The notes beneath the pieces are model-generated. The model saw nothing but the letters and a program-made list of their open reading frames with translations. It was not told the DNA's origin and searched no databases. DNA of 64,000 nt from JALZKA01 sp963725035 (GTDB taxonomy: Bacteria; Actinomycetota; Thermoleophilia; Solirubrobacterales; 70-9). Both the position numbers and the translations under genes were made by a program. Positions 16,699 through 24,925 of the stretch are shown here, in pieces (position 1 is the stretch's first letter; the number at the start of each line of letters is the position of its first letter). The DNA lies in NCBI GenBank assembly GCA_963725035.1, contig CAVRWX010000011.1, forward strand, positions 397,236 through 461,235, read 5' to 3'.

Positions 16699-17631
16699 TT
16701 AGGTAAAACGACCCTGGTCGATCGCCCTTTGCATCAGTTCGCGATCGTATGCGGGTAGTTCGCCGGTCCGCTCGAACTCGTCCACATAGGCGCGCATCGC
16801 CGCCTTCGCGTCGTCGCTTCCGACCGTCGCGAGGAACTCGGCGCGCTCGAGCCGCATGCCGTCCCGCAGAGGCATCGAGCCTCCGAAGTAGATCGCGCGC
16901 TTCGTCGCGGCGACGGCCTCCTTCGAGCGCCCGGCAAGGCGCGCGGCCTCTGCCAGCGCTTCCTCGACGAGGTCGTCACCGGGGATGACCCGATCCACGA
17001 GCCCCATCTCAAGGGCCTCGTCAGGGCTCATCGGGCCGCCGTCAAGAGCAAGGCCGAGGGCACGGCTCGTTCCTAGCATCCGCACCAGGCGCTGGGTGCC
17101 ACCACCACCGGGCGGGAAGCCGAGCAGGATCTCGGGCTGACCGATGCGGTGGTCTCCCTCAGCCATCCAGCGAAAGTCGCAAGCAAGCGATAGCTCGCAG
17201 CCGCCCCCCTGCGCAGAGCCGTTGATCGCGACAAGGAAGACGGCGCCGCAGCTCTCCATCCGCAGCATGATCTCGTGGAAGCGCTCGATGGCGACGAGCC
17301 CGGCTAGCTGAGTCCGGCTGAGCGCGTTCGCGGCGCCGGGCACCTTGCGCATGGCCCCCGCCGCTCGCAGGGAGCCGCGCGCGATCCGGGGCGAGACGGA
17401 CGGGCTCTCCTCGGCGCCGGCAAGGAGCTCGCCCACGTCGTAGTGGGCCAGAAAGCGTTCCGGGTGGTCGCCGGTCATGACGACCGCGCCGACCCCATCA
17501 TCGGCCTCGGCCCGCGCCACGAGATCGTCGAGCGCGCCGACCAGGGGATCGTCGAACAGGGCGTGGGGCGGGTTCGAGAGCGTGGCGAGGAGGACCCGGT
17601 CCCGCTGCTCGATGCGAATCGTGCCGCTCAC
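16699..17631 (-). CDS. Enoyl-CoA hydratase/isomerase family protein (crotonase)
   Basis: The protein of 310 residues (GTG start) belongs to the crotonase superfamily. VVMTGDHPERFLAHYDVGEL gives the first oxyanion-hole region, and INGSAQGGGCELSLACDFRW the second with the CoA-binding glycines. QPEILLGFPPGGGGTQRL contains the usual catalytic Glu position. It probably acts on an acyl-CoA thioester. The start overlaps the end of the serine-triplet gene (GTGA), so the two are co-transcribed and translationally coupled. Confidence 0.9.
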   Translation of the reverse strand: MSGTIRIEQRDRVLLATLSNPPHALFDDPLVGALDDLVARAEADDGVGAVVMTGDHPERFLAHYDVGELLAGAEESPSVSPRIARGSLRAAGAMRKVPGAANALSRTQLAGLVAIERFHEIMLRMESCGAVFLVAINGSAQGGGCELSLACDFRWMAEGDHRIGQPEILLGFPPGGGGTQRLVRMLGTSRALGLALDGGPMSPDEALEMGLVDRVIPGDDLVEEALAEAARLAGRSKEAVAATKRAIYFGGSMPLRDGMRLERAEFLATVGSDDAKAAMRAYVDEFERTGELPAYDRELMQRAIDQGRFT

Positions 17632-17951
17632 CGATTGCTCCGCCGCATTGCGATGCCTGCGAGGATGCCAACCACGATCAGGACGCAGGCGGCGAGCGAG
17701 CCCGCGCGGGGGTCCTCCTCATCCATGACGGCTCCGCTCTTGCCCGCCGACATGACCGAGCCGAAAGACGCCGCCGACATCGCCGAGCCGAACGATGCGG
17801 CCGAAGCGACCGAGAACGCCGACGCCGCCGACCCCACGGAAGCGAGCGAAGCGACCGACCCCACGGAGCCAACCGAGAGGAACGAGCCCTTCGACGCGAT
17901 CGAGAGGAACGAGTCCTCCGACCAGAGGCTGAGCGATGAGCCGTCGTCCAT
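17628..17951 (-). CDS. Tail-anchored protein with 22 serine-centred triplets
   Basis: The 107-residue protein is very unusual. From residue 4 to 69 every third residue is Ser (positions 5, 8, 11 ... 68, 22 in a row), flanked by small or hydrophobic residues (for example GSVGSVASLASVGSA). A short acidic stretch (DEEDPR) and one membrane helix follow (LAACVLIVVGILAGIAM), ending RRSNR. There is no signal peptide, so the serine part should face the cytoplasm if tail-anchored, or outside if inserted the other way. Strict three-residue periodicity suggests a polyproline-II-like or solenoid rod. The gene is coupled to the crotonase downstream. Confidence 0.72.
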   Translation of the reverse strand: MDDGSSLSLWSEDSFLSIASKGSFLSVGSVGSVASLASVGSAASAFSVASAASFGSAMSAASFGSVMSAGKSGAVMDEEDPRAGSLAACVLIVVGILAGIAMRRSNR

Positions 17952-17972
17952 CGCTTCAGTTTCTCATGGTCG

Positions 17973-18428
17973 CTACTTCTTGACCTTCAGCCCCTTCGCG
18001 CAGTGGACCTCGATCAAGGCTCCCGCGTCGGCCTCGTTCGTCGCACTGTTGTCGTCGACGCCCACCCAGTAGATCCGGTCCTTGATCGTCGCGTTGCTCG
18101 GCCGGATCTGGGAGAGATAGCTCACCACGATTCCCTGGCCGGTCGCAGCGCCGCCGCCGATCGCGCTGCCCGCGTTGTTGGGGCATTGGGGGCCGACGAC
18201 GGTGCCCGAGTTCTCCGGCGGATCGATCGGCTCGGAGAGGTAGAAAGTCTGAATCTTCGCCTCGCCCGAGCGGGTGACGGGGCCCGCCTTCGTGGCGGTC
18301 ATCGGCTCGGCGAGAATCCTCGGGCCCGCCTCCCGCTCATCGCCATCGCCGGCGATCGCCATGCTGCCGAAGCCTGCCGCGGCAATCAGCGCCGCGATTC
18401 CACTGCCAACAATGATCCGTCTACTCAT
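17973..18428 (-). CDS. Secreted protein of unknown function
   Basis: I take the ATG at 18428 since GGAGG lies eight bases before it; an in-frame TTG four codons upstream overlaps that ribosome site. The ~151-residue product has a signal peptide (RRIIVGSGIAALIAAAGFGS, cleavage near AIA-GDG). Its mature domain has two cysteines (VVGPQCPNNAG and IEVHCAKG), probably a disulfide. No family is recognised. It is transcribed divergently from the sigma factor at 18494. Confidence 0.7.
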   Translation of the reverse strand: MSRRIIVGSGIAALIAAAGFGSMAIAGDGDEREAGPRILAEPMTATKAGPVTRSGEAKIQTFYLSEPIDPPENSGTVVGPQCPNNAGSAIGGGAATGQGIVVSYLSQIRPSNATIKDRIYWVGVDDNSATNEADAGALIEVHCAKGLKVKK

Positions 18429-18493
18429 CTCCGCCTCCAAGTCCCTGTTTTAATCTCACGCTTTTCGCGCTTCGGTCGTCTCAAGATACGAAG

Positions 18494-18976
18494 ATGCGTG
18501 AAATGTCGCGGCTTCCCTTCCAGGCGTTCCTCGACGAGCACCGCACGCCGGTGCTCGCGTACCTGAGGGCGATGGTGGGGCCGAGCGACGCAGACGACTG
18601 CTTTCAGGAGACATTCATGGCTGCTCTGAGGAGCTACGAAACACTCGACGGCGCCAATCCCCGCGCCTGGGTCATGACGATCGCGCGAAACAAGGCGATC
18701 GATCATCACCGCGCGACGGGGAGGCGACCGCTGCCGAAGGGCGACGACCTGCCTGATGTGGCGGCGCCCGCCAAGACTGAGTACGACCCAGAGCTGTGGG
18801 CGGCGGTGGCAGAGCTCCCCGACCGCCAGCGCGAGGCCGTCGGCCTTCGCTTCGCCGCCGACCTCCGCTACCGCGAGATCGCGGGAGCGATGGACACCAC
18901 CGAGGAGGCGGCGCGGAGGAGCGTCCACGAAGGCCTCAAGAAGCTGCGCGAAACCGTCAAGAAGGAGGAGCGATGA
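18494..18976 (+). CDS. ECF-type RNA polymerase sigma factor
   Basis: The 160-residue protein has sigma region 2 (YLRAMVGPSDADDCFQETFM, with NPRAWVMTIARNKAIDHHR for promoter melting) and region 4 (LPDRQREAVGLRFAADLRYR, then a helix-turn-helix ending GLKKLRETVKK). There is no anti-sigma gene beside it. Its stop overlaps the start of ogt (ATGA), so sigma factor and DNA-repair protein are made together, suggesting a DNA-alkylation or general stress regulon. Confidence 0.9.
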   Translation: MREMSRLPFQAFLDEHRTPVLAYLRAMVGPSDADDCFQETFMAALRSYETLDGANPRAWVMTIARNKAIDHHRATGRRPLPKGDDLPDVAAPAKTEYDPELWAAVAELPDRQREAVGLRFAADLRYREIAGAMDTTEEAARRSVHEGLKKLRETVKKEER

Positions 18977-19593
18977 ACAAGCTCGACGCGATCGAAGCCC
19001 AGCTCCGCGGCAAGGGTGACGCCGACGACAGCTCGCTCGAGCTCGCCAGGCGCTTTGCCGAGGCAGCGGCTGCAAGCGGCGACGCCGAGGTCGCCTTCGC
19101 GACGCTCGACACGCCGGTGGGGCGGACCTCGGTGGCAGCGACCCCGCGCGGAATCGTCTCGGTCGGACTTCCCAACCACCCGCTCGACGATTTCGTCGAG
19201 CGGCTCGTGGTGGAGATCTCACCTAGAGTCGTGGAGGCGCCCGGGAAGCTAGACCTCGCCCGGCGCGAGCTGACGGAGTTCTTCGAGGGCGACCGCCGCG
19301 ATTTCGACCTCGATCTCGACTGGACTCTGGTCCCCGGCGGCTTCTACCGCAAGGTTCTGGACGCAACGGCGAAGCTCGGGTACGGCGAGGTCATGACCTA
19401 CGGCGAGATCGCGCGCAGCGCCGGCAACCCGCGTGCGCACCGCGCTGCCGGCACTGCCCTGGGCGCCAACCCGCTCCCGATCGTCGTCCCCTGCCACCGC
19501 ATCGTCCGAGCGGGCAAGGACCCAGGCAACTACGGCGGCGGCCCCGAGCTGAAGCGCTGGCTCCTCGAGCTCGAGGGCTCCCTGCCAGCTTGA
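18973..19593 (+). CDS. ogt: Methylated-DNA-protein-cysteine S-methyltransferase
   Basis: The protein of 206 residues removes alkyl groups from O6-alkylguanine by transferring them to its own Cys. The acceptor lies in IVVPCHRIV (near residue 177), preceded by the DNA-binding helix-turn-helix GEIARSAGNPRAHRAAGTAL and YGEVMTYG. The first ~35 residues (MNKLDAIEAQLRGKGDADDS) are a predicted helical extension not usual for Ogt, perhaps contacting the co-encoded sigma factor. The start overlaps the sigma stop by four bases. Confidence 0.92.
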   Translation: MNKLDAIEAQLRGKGDADDSSLELARRFAEAAAASGDAEVAFATLDTPVGRTSVAATPRGIVSVGLPNHPLDDFVERLVVEISPRVVEAPGKLDLARRELTEFFEGDRRDFDLDLDWTLVPGGFYRKVLDATAKLGYGEVMTYGEIARSAGNPRAHRAAGTALGANPLPIVVPCHRIVRAGKDPGNYGGGPELKRWLLELEGSLPA

Positions 19594-19594
19594 C

Positions 19595-19640
19595 AACCCT
19601 CAATCAACCTCAATGGGGTCTGACCCCGGGTCTGACCCCA
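19595..19640 (+). repeat. 46-bp dispersed repeat, copy 1
   Basis: The element starts AACCCTCAATCAACCTCAAT and ends in the near-palindrome GGGGTCTGACCCC followed by GGGTCTGACCCC. A second copy of the same length lies inverted at 63057-63102. This copy sits two bases after the ogt stop codon, where its hairpins could also end transcription. Confidence 0.8.
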
Positions 19641-19666
19641 CTTGGCAGTTTCGTGCGTGTGAGTGC

Positions 19667-19702
19667 TTGACAACAACTTGACAGTCAAGTAGGCTGTCAA
19701 GC
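19667..19702 (+). promoter_or_regulatory. Promoter and operator giving a leaderless transcript
   Basis: TTGACA (19667-19672), a 17-base spacer and TAGGCT (19690-19695) form a near-consensus promoter whose start point falls at about the ATG at 19703. There is no ribosome-binding site. A perfect 8-bp inverted repeat, CTTGACAG (19677) and CTGTCAAG (19694), covers the -10 and is a strong operator candidate for the helix-turn-helix protein encoded immediately downstream. Confidence 0.7.
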
Positions 19703-20188
19703 ATGATCGACGAAAGCCTTACCAAGCGCCAGCACGAGATCCTCGAACGTCTCGAGCAGGACATGCCTGTCAAGAAGATCGCGACGGACCTCGGGGTCTC
19801 GCGCAACGCCGTCTACCTCCAGATCGAGCGGTTGCGCGAGCGCGGCGTCCTGCCCCGCGACTACACGCCTTCGGGCCAGCCGCCCCGAACGCCGCTCCCG
19901 GCGCTTATGCCGGGGCTCGAGCTCGGCGCGGCCGTCCCGGCGCCCGGCTTCGGCCCGGGCTCATTGACCGCAATGCGCTCCGAGCTCTCGGAGCTCCGTC
20001 GCGGCGCCGGCGAGAACCCGCCAGCGGGCGAGTACGCCAGGACGATCGAGGCGGCGGCCGCTCGCAACGACGCGGTCGCCCTCGCCTATGAGCTCGGCAG
20101 GCTCGATGCGACCGAGCCCGAAGAACTTGCGACAGGTCTCGTAGAGTCAGCGTTGGAGAGACTCGGACACCTGCCGACCTCCAACTGA
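19703..20188 (+). CDS. Helix-turn-helix protein, probably autoregulated
   Basis: The 161-residue protein has an N-terminal helix-turn-helix (LTKRQHEILERLEQDMPVKK and IATDLGVSRNAVYLQIERLR, residues 6-45) of LuxR/sigma-region-4 character. A Pro/Gly-rich linker (residues ~50-90) and a helical C-terminal domain follow (EYARTIEAAAARNDAVALAY), with no known match. Translation appears leaderless. The inverted repeat over its promoter suggests it represses itself. Confidence 0.72.
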   Translation: MIDESLTKRQHEILERLEQDMPVKKIATDLGVSRNAVYLQIERLRERGVLPRDYTPSGQPPRTPLPALMPGLELGAAVPAPGFGPGSLTAMRSELSELRRGAGENPPAGEYARTIEAAAARNDAVALAYELGRLDATEPEELATGLVESALERLGHLPTSN

Positions 20189-20231
20189 TGGATAATCGAG
20201 CAGCCCTTACAAGACAAGGAGAATCTGGGGA

Positions 20232-20786
20232 ATGACAGTTGTCCTGATCGTGGTCGGCCTGGTCCTGGTACTAGGGCTGATCTACATCCTGATCCGGAAC
20301 TCGATGATCGGTTCGCGGAACCGCGTCGACGAATCCTGGTCCGGCATCGACGTCCAGCTGAAGCGCCGACACGACCTGGTCCCGAACCTGGTCGAGACGG
20401 TGAAGGGATACGCGACACACGAGCGCGAGACCTTCGAGAAGGTCACTCAGGCGCGTGCCCAGGCCATGCAGGCCTCCGGCCCGGCTGAGGCGAGCGCGGC
20501 TGAGGGTCTCCTCAACGCCGCCCTCACAGATCTGCGTGCGGTGGCTGAGCAGTACCCGGACCTCCGCGCGACCGAGAACTTCCAGCAGCTCTCTCGGAAT
20601 CTCTCGGAGCTCGAGGACGAGATCCAGGCTTCGCGCCGGATCTACAACTCGAACGTGCAGGCCTACAACACGAAGATCCAGATCTTCCCGAACTCGGTGG
20701 TCGCCTCCAGCGGCGGCTTCACGGCACGCGAGTTCTTCGAGATCACGGACGCTGCCGAGCGCGAGCCCGTCCAGGTCTCGTTCTAG
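20232..20786 (+). CDS. lemA: LemA family protein
   Basis: The protein of 184 residues has one N-terminal membrane helix (VVLIVVGLVLVLGLIYILIR), then the LemA four-helix domain beginning NRVDESWSGIDVQLKRRHDL and containing YPDLRATENFQQLSRNLSEL, both strongly conserved in the family. It ends at a short beta segment (FEITDAAEREPVQVSF). LemA proteins are membrane-anchored and of unclear role, often near peptidases. SD AAGGAGAA precedes the ATG. Confidence 0.95.
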   Translation: MTVVLIVVGLVLVLGLIYILIRNSMIGSRNRVDESWSGIDVQLKRRHDLVPNLVETVKGYATHERETFEKVTQARAQAMQASGPAEASAAEGLLNAALTDLRAVAEQYPDLRATENFQQLSRNLSELEDEIQASRRIYNSNVQAYNTKIQIFPNSVVASSGGFTAREFFEITDAAEREPVQVSF

Positions 20787-20812
20787 GCGTCTGATTTCTG
20801 GGGGCCGGGCCG

Positions 20813-21403
20813 GTGGAGGAAACACCAGACTTCCTCGCCGGCCCGGGCCTTGCCCACGAGGCGTACGAGTTCGCGCGTGAGGCGCATGAAGGCCAGGAGC
20901 GCAAGGGCGACGGCACGCCATACATCAGGCATCCAACTGAGCTCGCCCGGCTGCTTCACGAGGCGGGGCACGACGACGAGGAGATCCTGGCCGCAACGTT
21001 TCTCCACGACGTCGTCGAGGACACCGATACGACACTCGACGAGATCGAGGAGGCATTTGGCTCCGGCGTCCGAGAGCTCGTCGAATCGATGACCGAGGAC
21101 AAGGACATCGAGCCATACGAGCGACGCAAGGAGCACCACCGCGACCAGGTCGAGGCCGGCGGGGAGCGCGCGGTCCTCATCTACGCCGCCGACAAGGTGG
21201 CGAACCTGCGCGACCTGCGAACGCTGTATGCGAGCGTCGGCGAGGCCGCGGCGGCCCACTTCAAAGCACCGCTCGACGTGAGGGTTCGCCTATGGGAGGG
21301 CGACGCCGAGATGATCGAGCGCGTCCACCCAGGCCTCGAGCTCGCGGCGCAGCTTCGCTCAGAGCTCGCTGCGTTCCGGGCCGAGCGGGAATCCACCGCG
21401 TGA
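20813..21403 (+). CDS. HD-domain phosphohydrolase (RelA/SpoT-like hydrolase domain)
   Basis: The 196-residue protein (GTG start) has the HD signature of small (p)ppGpp hydrolases and relatives: YIRHPTELARLL (first His), ATFLHDVVEDT (HD pair), then YAADKVANLRDL (late Asp). Length and motif spacing resemble MESH1/SAH-type single-domain hydrolases. A role in alarmone or nucleotide hydrolysis is inferred. Its stop overlaps the corA start (GTGA). Confidence 0.85.
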   Translation: MEETPDFLAGPGLAHEAYEFAREAHEGQERKGDGTPYIRHPTELARLLHEAGHDDEEILAATFLHDVVEDTDTTLDEIEEAFGSGVRELVESMTEDKDIEPYERRKEHHRDQVEAGGERAVLIYAADKVANLRDLRTLYASVGEAAAAHFKAPLDVRVRLWEGDAEMIERVHPGLELAAQLRSELAAFRAERESTA

Positions 21404-22373
21404 TCGTCGACTGCGCTCACTACGAGAACGGGGAGCGCCAGCACGACGGCCCGATCGAGATCGACGAGGCCGCCAATCTCTGCGGTGGCGTCAGGCAACT
21501 TCGCCTGGGTCGGGCTGAAGGAGCCGAGCGCGGAGGAGCTCGAGCACGTCGGAAATGCGTTCGGTCTGCACGAGCTTGCGCTCGAGGACGTGGAGAACGC
21601 CCACCAGCGGCCAAAGCTCGAGGACTACGGCGATTCGCTTTTCATCGTCCTCCGGACCGCGCGCTACGACGACGCGAAGGAGGAGGTCGAGTTCGGCGAG
21701 ATCCATCTGTTCGTCGGCTCCGACTACGTGGTCGCGGTTCGCCACGGTGAGGCCTCCGAGCTGACCGGCGGCCCGAAAGCGGCTCGAGGAGCATGAGGAT
21801 CTTCTGGAAGCGGGGCCTGGCGCCGTCGTTTGGGCAATCGTCGACAAGGTCGTCGACGACTACGCGCCCGTCGTCGCCGGCATCGACAACGACATCGAGG
21901 AGGTCGAGCAGGAGATCTTCGGCCAGCGCTCCGATTCGACGCAGCGCATCTACTTCCTGAAGCGCGAGGTGATCGAGTTCCACCGCGCGGTGCGGCCGCT
22001 GCTCGCTCCGCTCGAGAGCCTCCAGTACGGCGGGCAGCCCGGGGTGACCGACGAGCTCAAGCGGTTCTTCCGCGACGTCCACGATCACGCGAGGCGCGTC
22101 GATGAGCAGGTCTCCTCCCAGCGAGAGCTCCTCACCTCGATCCTCGAGGCGAACCTCGCCCTCCTGGGCGTTCAGCAGAACACGGTCGTCCGCCAGATCT
22201 CCGCCTGGGCGGCCATCATCACCGTGCCGACTTTCATGGCATCGGTTTGGGGCATGAACTTCGAGCACATGCCCGAGCTCTCCAAGACGTGGGCGTATCC
22301 AGCGGCGCTTGTCCTGATGCTGGTTGCGGTCCTCGGCCTCTACCGCTTCTTCAAGCGGATCGACTGGCTCTAA
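21400..22373 (+). CDS. corA: CorA-family magnesium/cobalt transporter (two frame breaks)
   Basis: Three frames join into one CorA protein of about 323 residues. IVDCAHYENGERQHDGPIEI (from GTG 21400) is followed by ASGNFAWVGLKEPSAEELEH, then LEEHEDLLEAGPGAVVWAIV and onward to the stop at 22373. Removing one A near 21475 and one base near 21770 restores a single frame. The C-terminus has two membrane helices and the pore signature as GMNFEHMPEL (GMN motif). It imports divalent cations. The breaks look like sequence errors because everything else is conserved. Confidence 0.85.
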
Positions 22374-22384
22374 GCTCAGCCGTC

Positions 22385-23288
22385 ATGGGCACGCTCGCGC
22401 ACGTCTCATCGGGCGTCTTCGAGCCGCTTCAGATTGCGGGCCTGACCGCGTTCGGCGCCGCCTATGGGATCCGCGCGGCGAACCTCTCGCGAGCGGGGAG
22501 GCCGGTGCCGACGTGGCGGGTCATTTCCTACTTCTCCGGCATCGCACTGATCGCGATCGCGTTTGTCTCGCCGCTCGCACACCTGGGCGGGGAGCTCGTC
22601 TTCGCGCACATGATCCAGCACCTCCTGATCGCTGACATCGCGGCGCTCCTGATCGTGCTGGGGCTGACCCGCGCGGTGCTCCAGCCCGTGATGGCGATCA
22701 AAGCCTTCGATCGGCTGCAGTTCCTGACCCTGCCGATGATCGCGCTCCCGCTCTGGATCGCGAACCTCTACGTCTGGCACATCCCGGCGCTCTATGACGC
22801 GACGGTTACGAACGAGTTCATCCACGCCCTCCAGCACGCATCCTTCATCACCTTCGGGATCCTGATGTGGATGCCGATTGCGGGCCCGCTTGCCGGTGCC
22901 GTCGTGGTTCGGCGGCGGCGCACAGGTGGGCTACGTGGTCGTGGCGCGGCTGGCCAGCGCGGGCCTCGGCAACATCCTGATGTGGTCGGGCACGGCGCTC
23001 TACGTCGCCTATGCACCGGGCGAGGCGTATTGGAACATCTCGGCGACCGCGGACCAGGGCACCGCGGGCGTGATCATGATGGTCGAGGGAGGGCTCATCA
23101 CCCTTGGCGTTCTCGCCTGGGCGCTTCTGCGGTGGGCATCGAGGGACGCCGAGAAGCAGCGTCTGCTGGAGCTCGCGGCCGAACGCGGCGTCCCGCTTAC
23201 GCCCGAACGCGCCGACCGTGCCGTGGCCGCGGGGCACGGCGCTCGCCTCGAAGAGCGCATCTCCGGCGCAGGGGCCAAACACACTTGA
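22385..23288 (+). CDS. ctaG: Cytochrome c oxidase assembly factor CtaG family (one frame break)
   Basis: From the ATG at 22385 the frame gives about six membrane helices with HMIQHLLIADIAALLIV and ALPLWIANLYVWHIPALYDA, typical of the COX_CtaG (caa3 assembly) family, and HALQHASFI. Near 22892 one extra base shifts the frame. After removing it, PVPSWFGGGAQVGYVVVARL leads to the last helices and a cytoplasmic tail to 23288. The intact product would be ~300 residues. It probably helps build the terminal oxidase. TAAGCT eight bases before the start may be a -10. Confidence 0.8.
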
Positions 23289-24778
23289 AGGGCAATCGCT
23301 TCCTCTACCTGACGGTCTTCACCGTCGGGATATCGACTCTTGGCGCCGAGATCGCGGCGGCGCGGCTGCTCGCGCCTTTCTTCGGCGCGTCCACGATCGT
23401 CTGGGCGAACACGATCGGGGTCGTCCTGGTCGCGCTCTCCTTGGGCTACTGGTACGGCGGCAAGCTCGGCGACCGCTACCCGGAGCTGACCAAGCTCTGC
23501 CAGGTCGTGATCGGCGGCGGCGTGCTCCTCACCCTCATCCCCTTCATCGCGCAGCCGTTCTTCGAGGTGGCGATCTCGGCGCTCGACGAGATCGAGGCGG
23601 GCGCGTTCGTCGGCTCGCTGTTTGCCGTCCTCTTCCTCGTGGCGATTCCACTTGCCGTCCTGGGCACCGTTTCGCCCTGGGCGATCCGCCTGAGCGTCGA
23701 GGACGTCGAGCACGCGGGCGCGATCGCCGGGCGCCTCTATGCGATCTCGACTGTCGGCTCGCTCCTCGGCACTATGGTCTCGGCGCTCGTCCTGATCCCG
23801 TTCGTCGGAACGCAGCGCACTTTCATCATCTTCGGCGTGATGCTCGCGCTGGTCGGCGCTTTGGGCCTTCCCAGGCGATACCTCCTGGCGCCCGCGCTCG
23901 TCGCCGCGACGCTCGCCATCCCAGTAGGGGCGATCAAGTCCACCGAGGACGGCGAGGTCATCTACGAGAAGGACTCCGAGCACCAGTACATCCGGGTCGT
24001 CGAGGAGCCCGACGGCGACCGCCTGCTCGAATTGAACGAAGGGCAGGCGGTCCATTCGCTCATGCGCGCGGACTCGACGCTGACCGACGACGTCTGGGAC
24101 GGGTACCTGGTTCTCCCCTTCGCCGGGCTCGACGGCCCGCCCGAGCGCATCGCGATCCTGGGCAACGCCGCCGGGACGACCGCTCGTAGCTACGGCGAGT
24201 ACCTGCCGGAGACCGTCATCGACGGCGTCGAGATCGATCCCGAGCTCGAGGAGGTGGGGAACAAGTACTTCGACATGGACTCGAACGAGAACCTCACCGT
24301 CCACTCCGAGGACGCGCGCCCATGGCTCAGGCGCTCCGAGGGCGGCTATGACGCGATCTTCGTCGACGCCTACCGCCAGCCCTACATCCCGTTCTACCTC
24401 GCGACGAAGGAATTCTTCGCGCTCGTCCGCGAGCGCCTTGCGCCCGGCGGCGTGGTCGTCGTGAACGCCGGCCACCCGGAGGGAAACGACGACCTCGAGA
24501 AGGTCCTCGGCCGCACGATGTCCGAGGTCTTCCCGAACGTCATGCGCGACCCCATCGAGCCGACGAACACGCTCCTGGTCGGAAGCGAGGGCGAGCTGTC
24601 CGCCGACGCGATCCGCGAGGGCACGGAGAGCCTGCCGGTCGAGGTCGCGAACCTCGGCGCGATGGAGGCGTCCCGCTTCGGCGAGCTTCTCGCCGGTGGC
24701 GAGGTCTACTCGGACGACCGCGCTCCCGTCGAGTGGCTCATCGACCGCTCGATTCTGGGTTACGCGGGGGAGAATTGA
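23285..24778 (+). CDS. Fused membrane/spermidine synthase-like protein
   Basis: The protein has 497 residues from the TTG at 23285, which overlaps the ctaG stop. The first ~220 residues hold six or seven membrane helices (TLGAEIAAARLLAPFFGAST). The rest is a Rossmann methyltransferase/aminopropyltransferase-like domain: AILGNAAGTTARSYG (nucleotide loop), VIDGVEIDPELEEVG (acidic residue binding adenosine) and YDAIFVDAYRQPYIPFYLAT. Spermidine synthase proper uses DVYxxD; here it is altered, so the reaction is uncertain. Confidence 0.87.
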   Translation: MKGNRFLYLTVFTVGISTLGAEIAAARLLAPFFGASTIVWANTIGVVLVALSLGYWYGGKLGDRYPELTKLCQVVIGGGVLLTLIPFIAQPFFEVAISALDEIEAGAFVGSLFAVLFLVAIPLAVLGTVSPWAIRLSVEDVEHAGAIAGRLYAISTVGSLLGTMVSALVLIPFVGTQRTFIIFGVMLALVGALGLPRRYLLAPALVAATLAIPVGAIKSTEDGEVIYEKDSEHQYIRVVEEPDGDRLLELNEGQAVHSLMRADSTLTDDVWDGYLVLPFAGLDGPPERIAILGNAAGTTARSYGEYLPETVIDGVEIDPELEEVGNKYFDMDSNENLTVHSEDARPWLRRSEGGYDAIFVDAYRQPYIPFYLATKEFFALVRERLAPGGVVVVNAGHPEGNDDLEKVLGRTMSEVFPNVMRDPIEPTNTLLVGSEGELSADAIREGTESLPVEVANLGAMEASRFGELLAGGEVYSDDRAPVEWLIDRSILGYAGEN

Positions 24779-24913
24779 ACGCCGCGGATCGGCTCGCTCG
24801 CGTGGCTCTTCACCGGCCCGATCGGCCGCGTCGTCGCCTTCTTCGGCGACCTGGGTGCCGCGCTCGGCGGCTGGGCTCTTCGGCGGGTGGGCCTCAGGCG
24901 AGACCCTGAGTAG
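24775..24913 (+). CDS. Small single-span membrane protein (one extra base)
   Basis: From a TTG at 24775 overlapping the previous stop (TTGA), removing one G near 24787 gives a 45-residue protein: NAAIGSLAWLFTGPIGRVVA then FFGDLGAALGGWALRRVGLR, one hydrophobic segment and a basic end. Unshifted, the frame has no start codon. Such very short proteins are often missed. Codon position bias and the coupled start support it, but no family is known. Confidence 0.4.
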
Positions 24914-24925
24914 GCTCAGCCGCCG

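Noticed and set aside
23009..24475. A 488-codon minus-strand frame opposite the spermidine-synthase-like gene
   Set aside because: Asp/Arg/Glu-rich composition typical of a reverse shadow; the plus strand has clear domain motifs.
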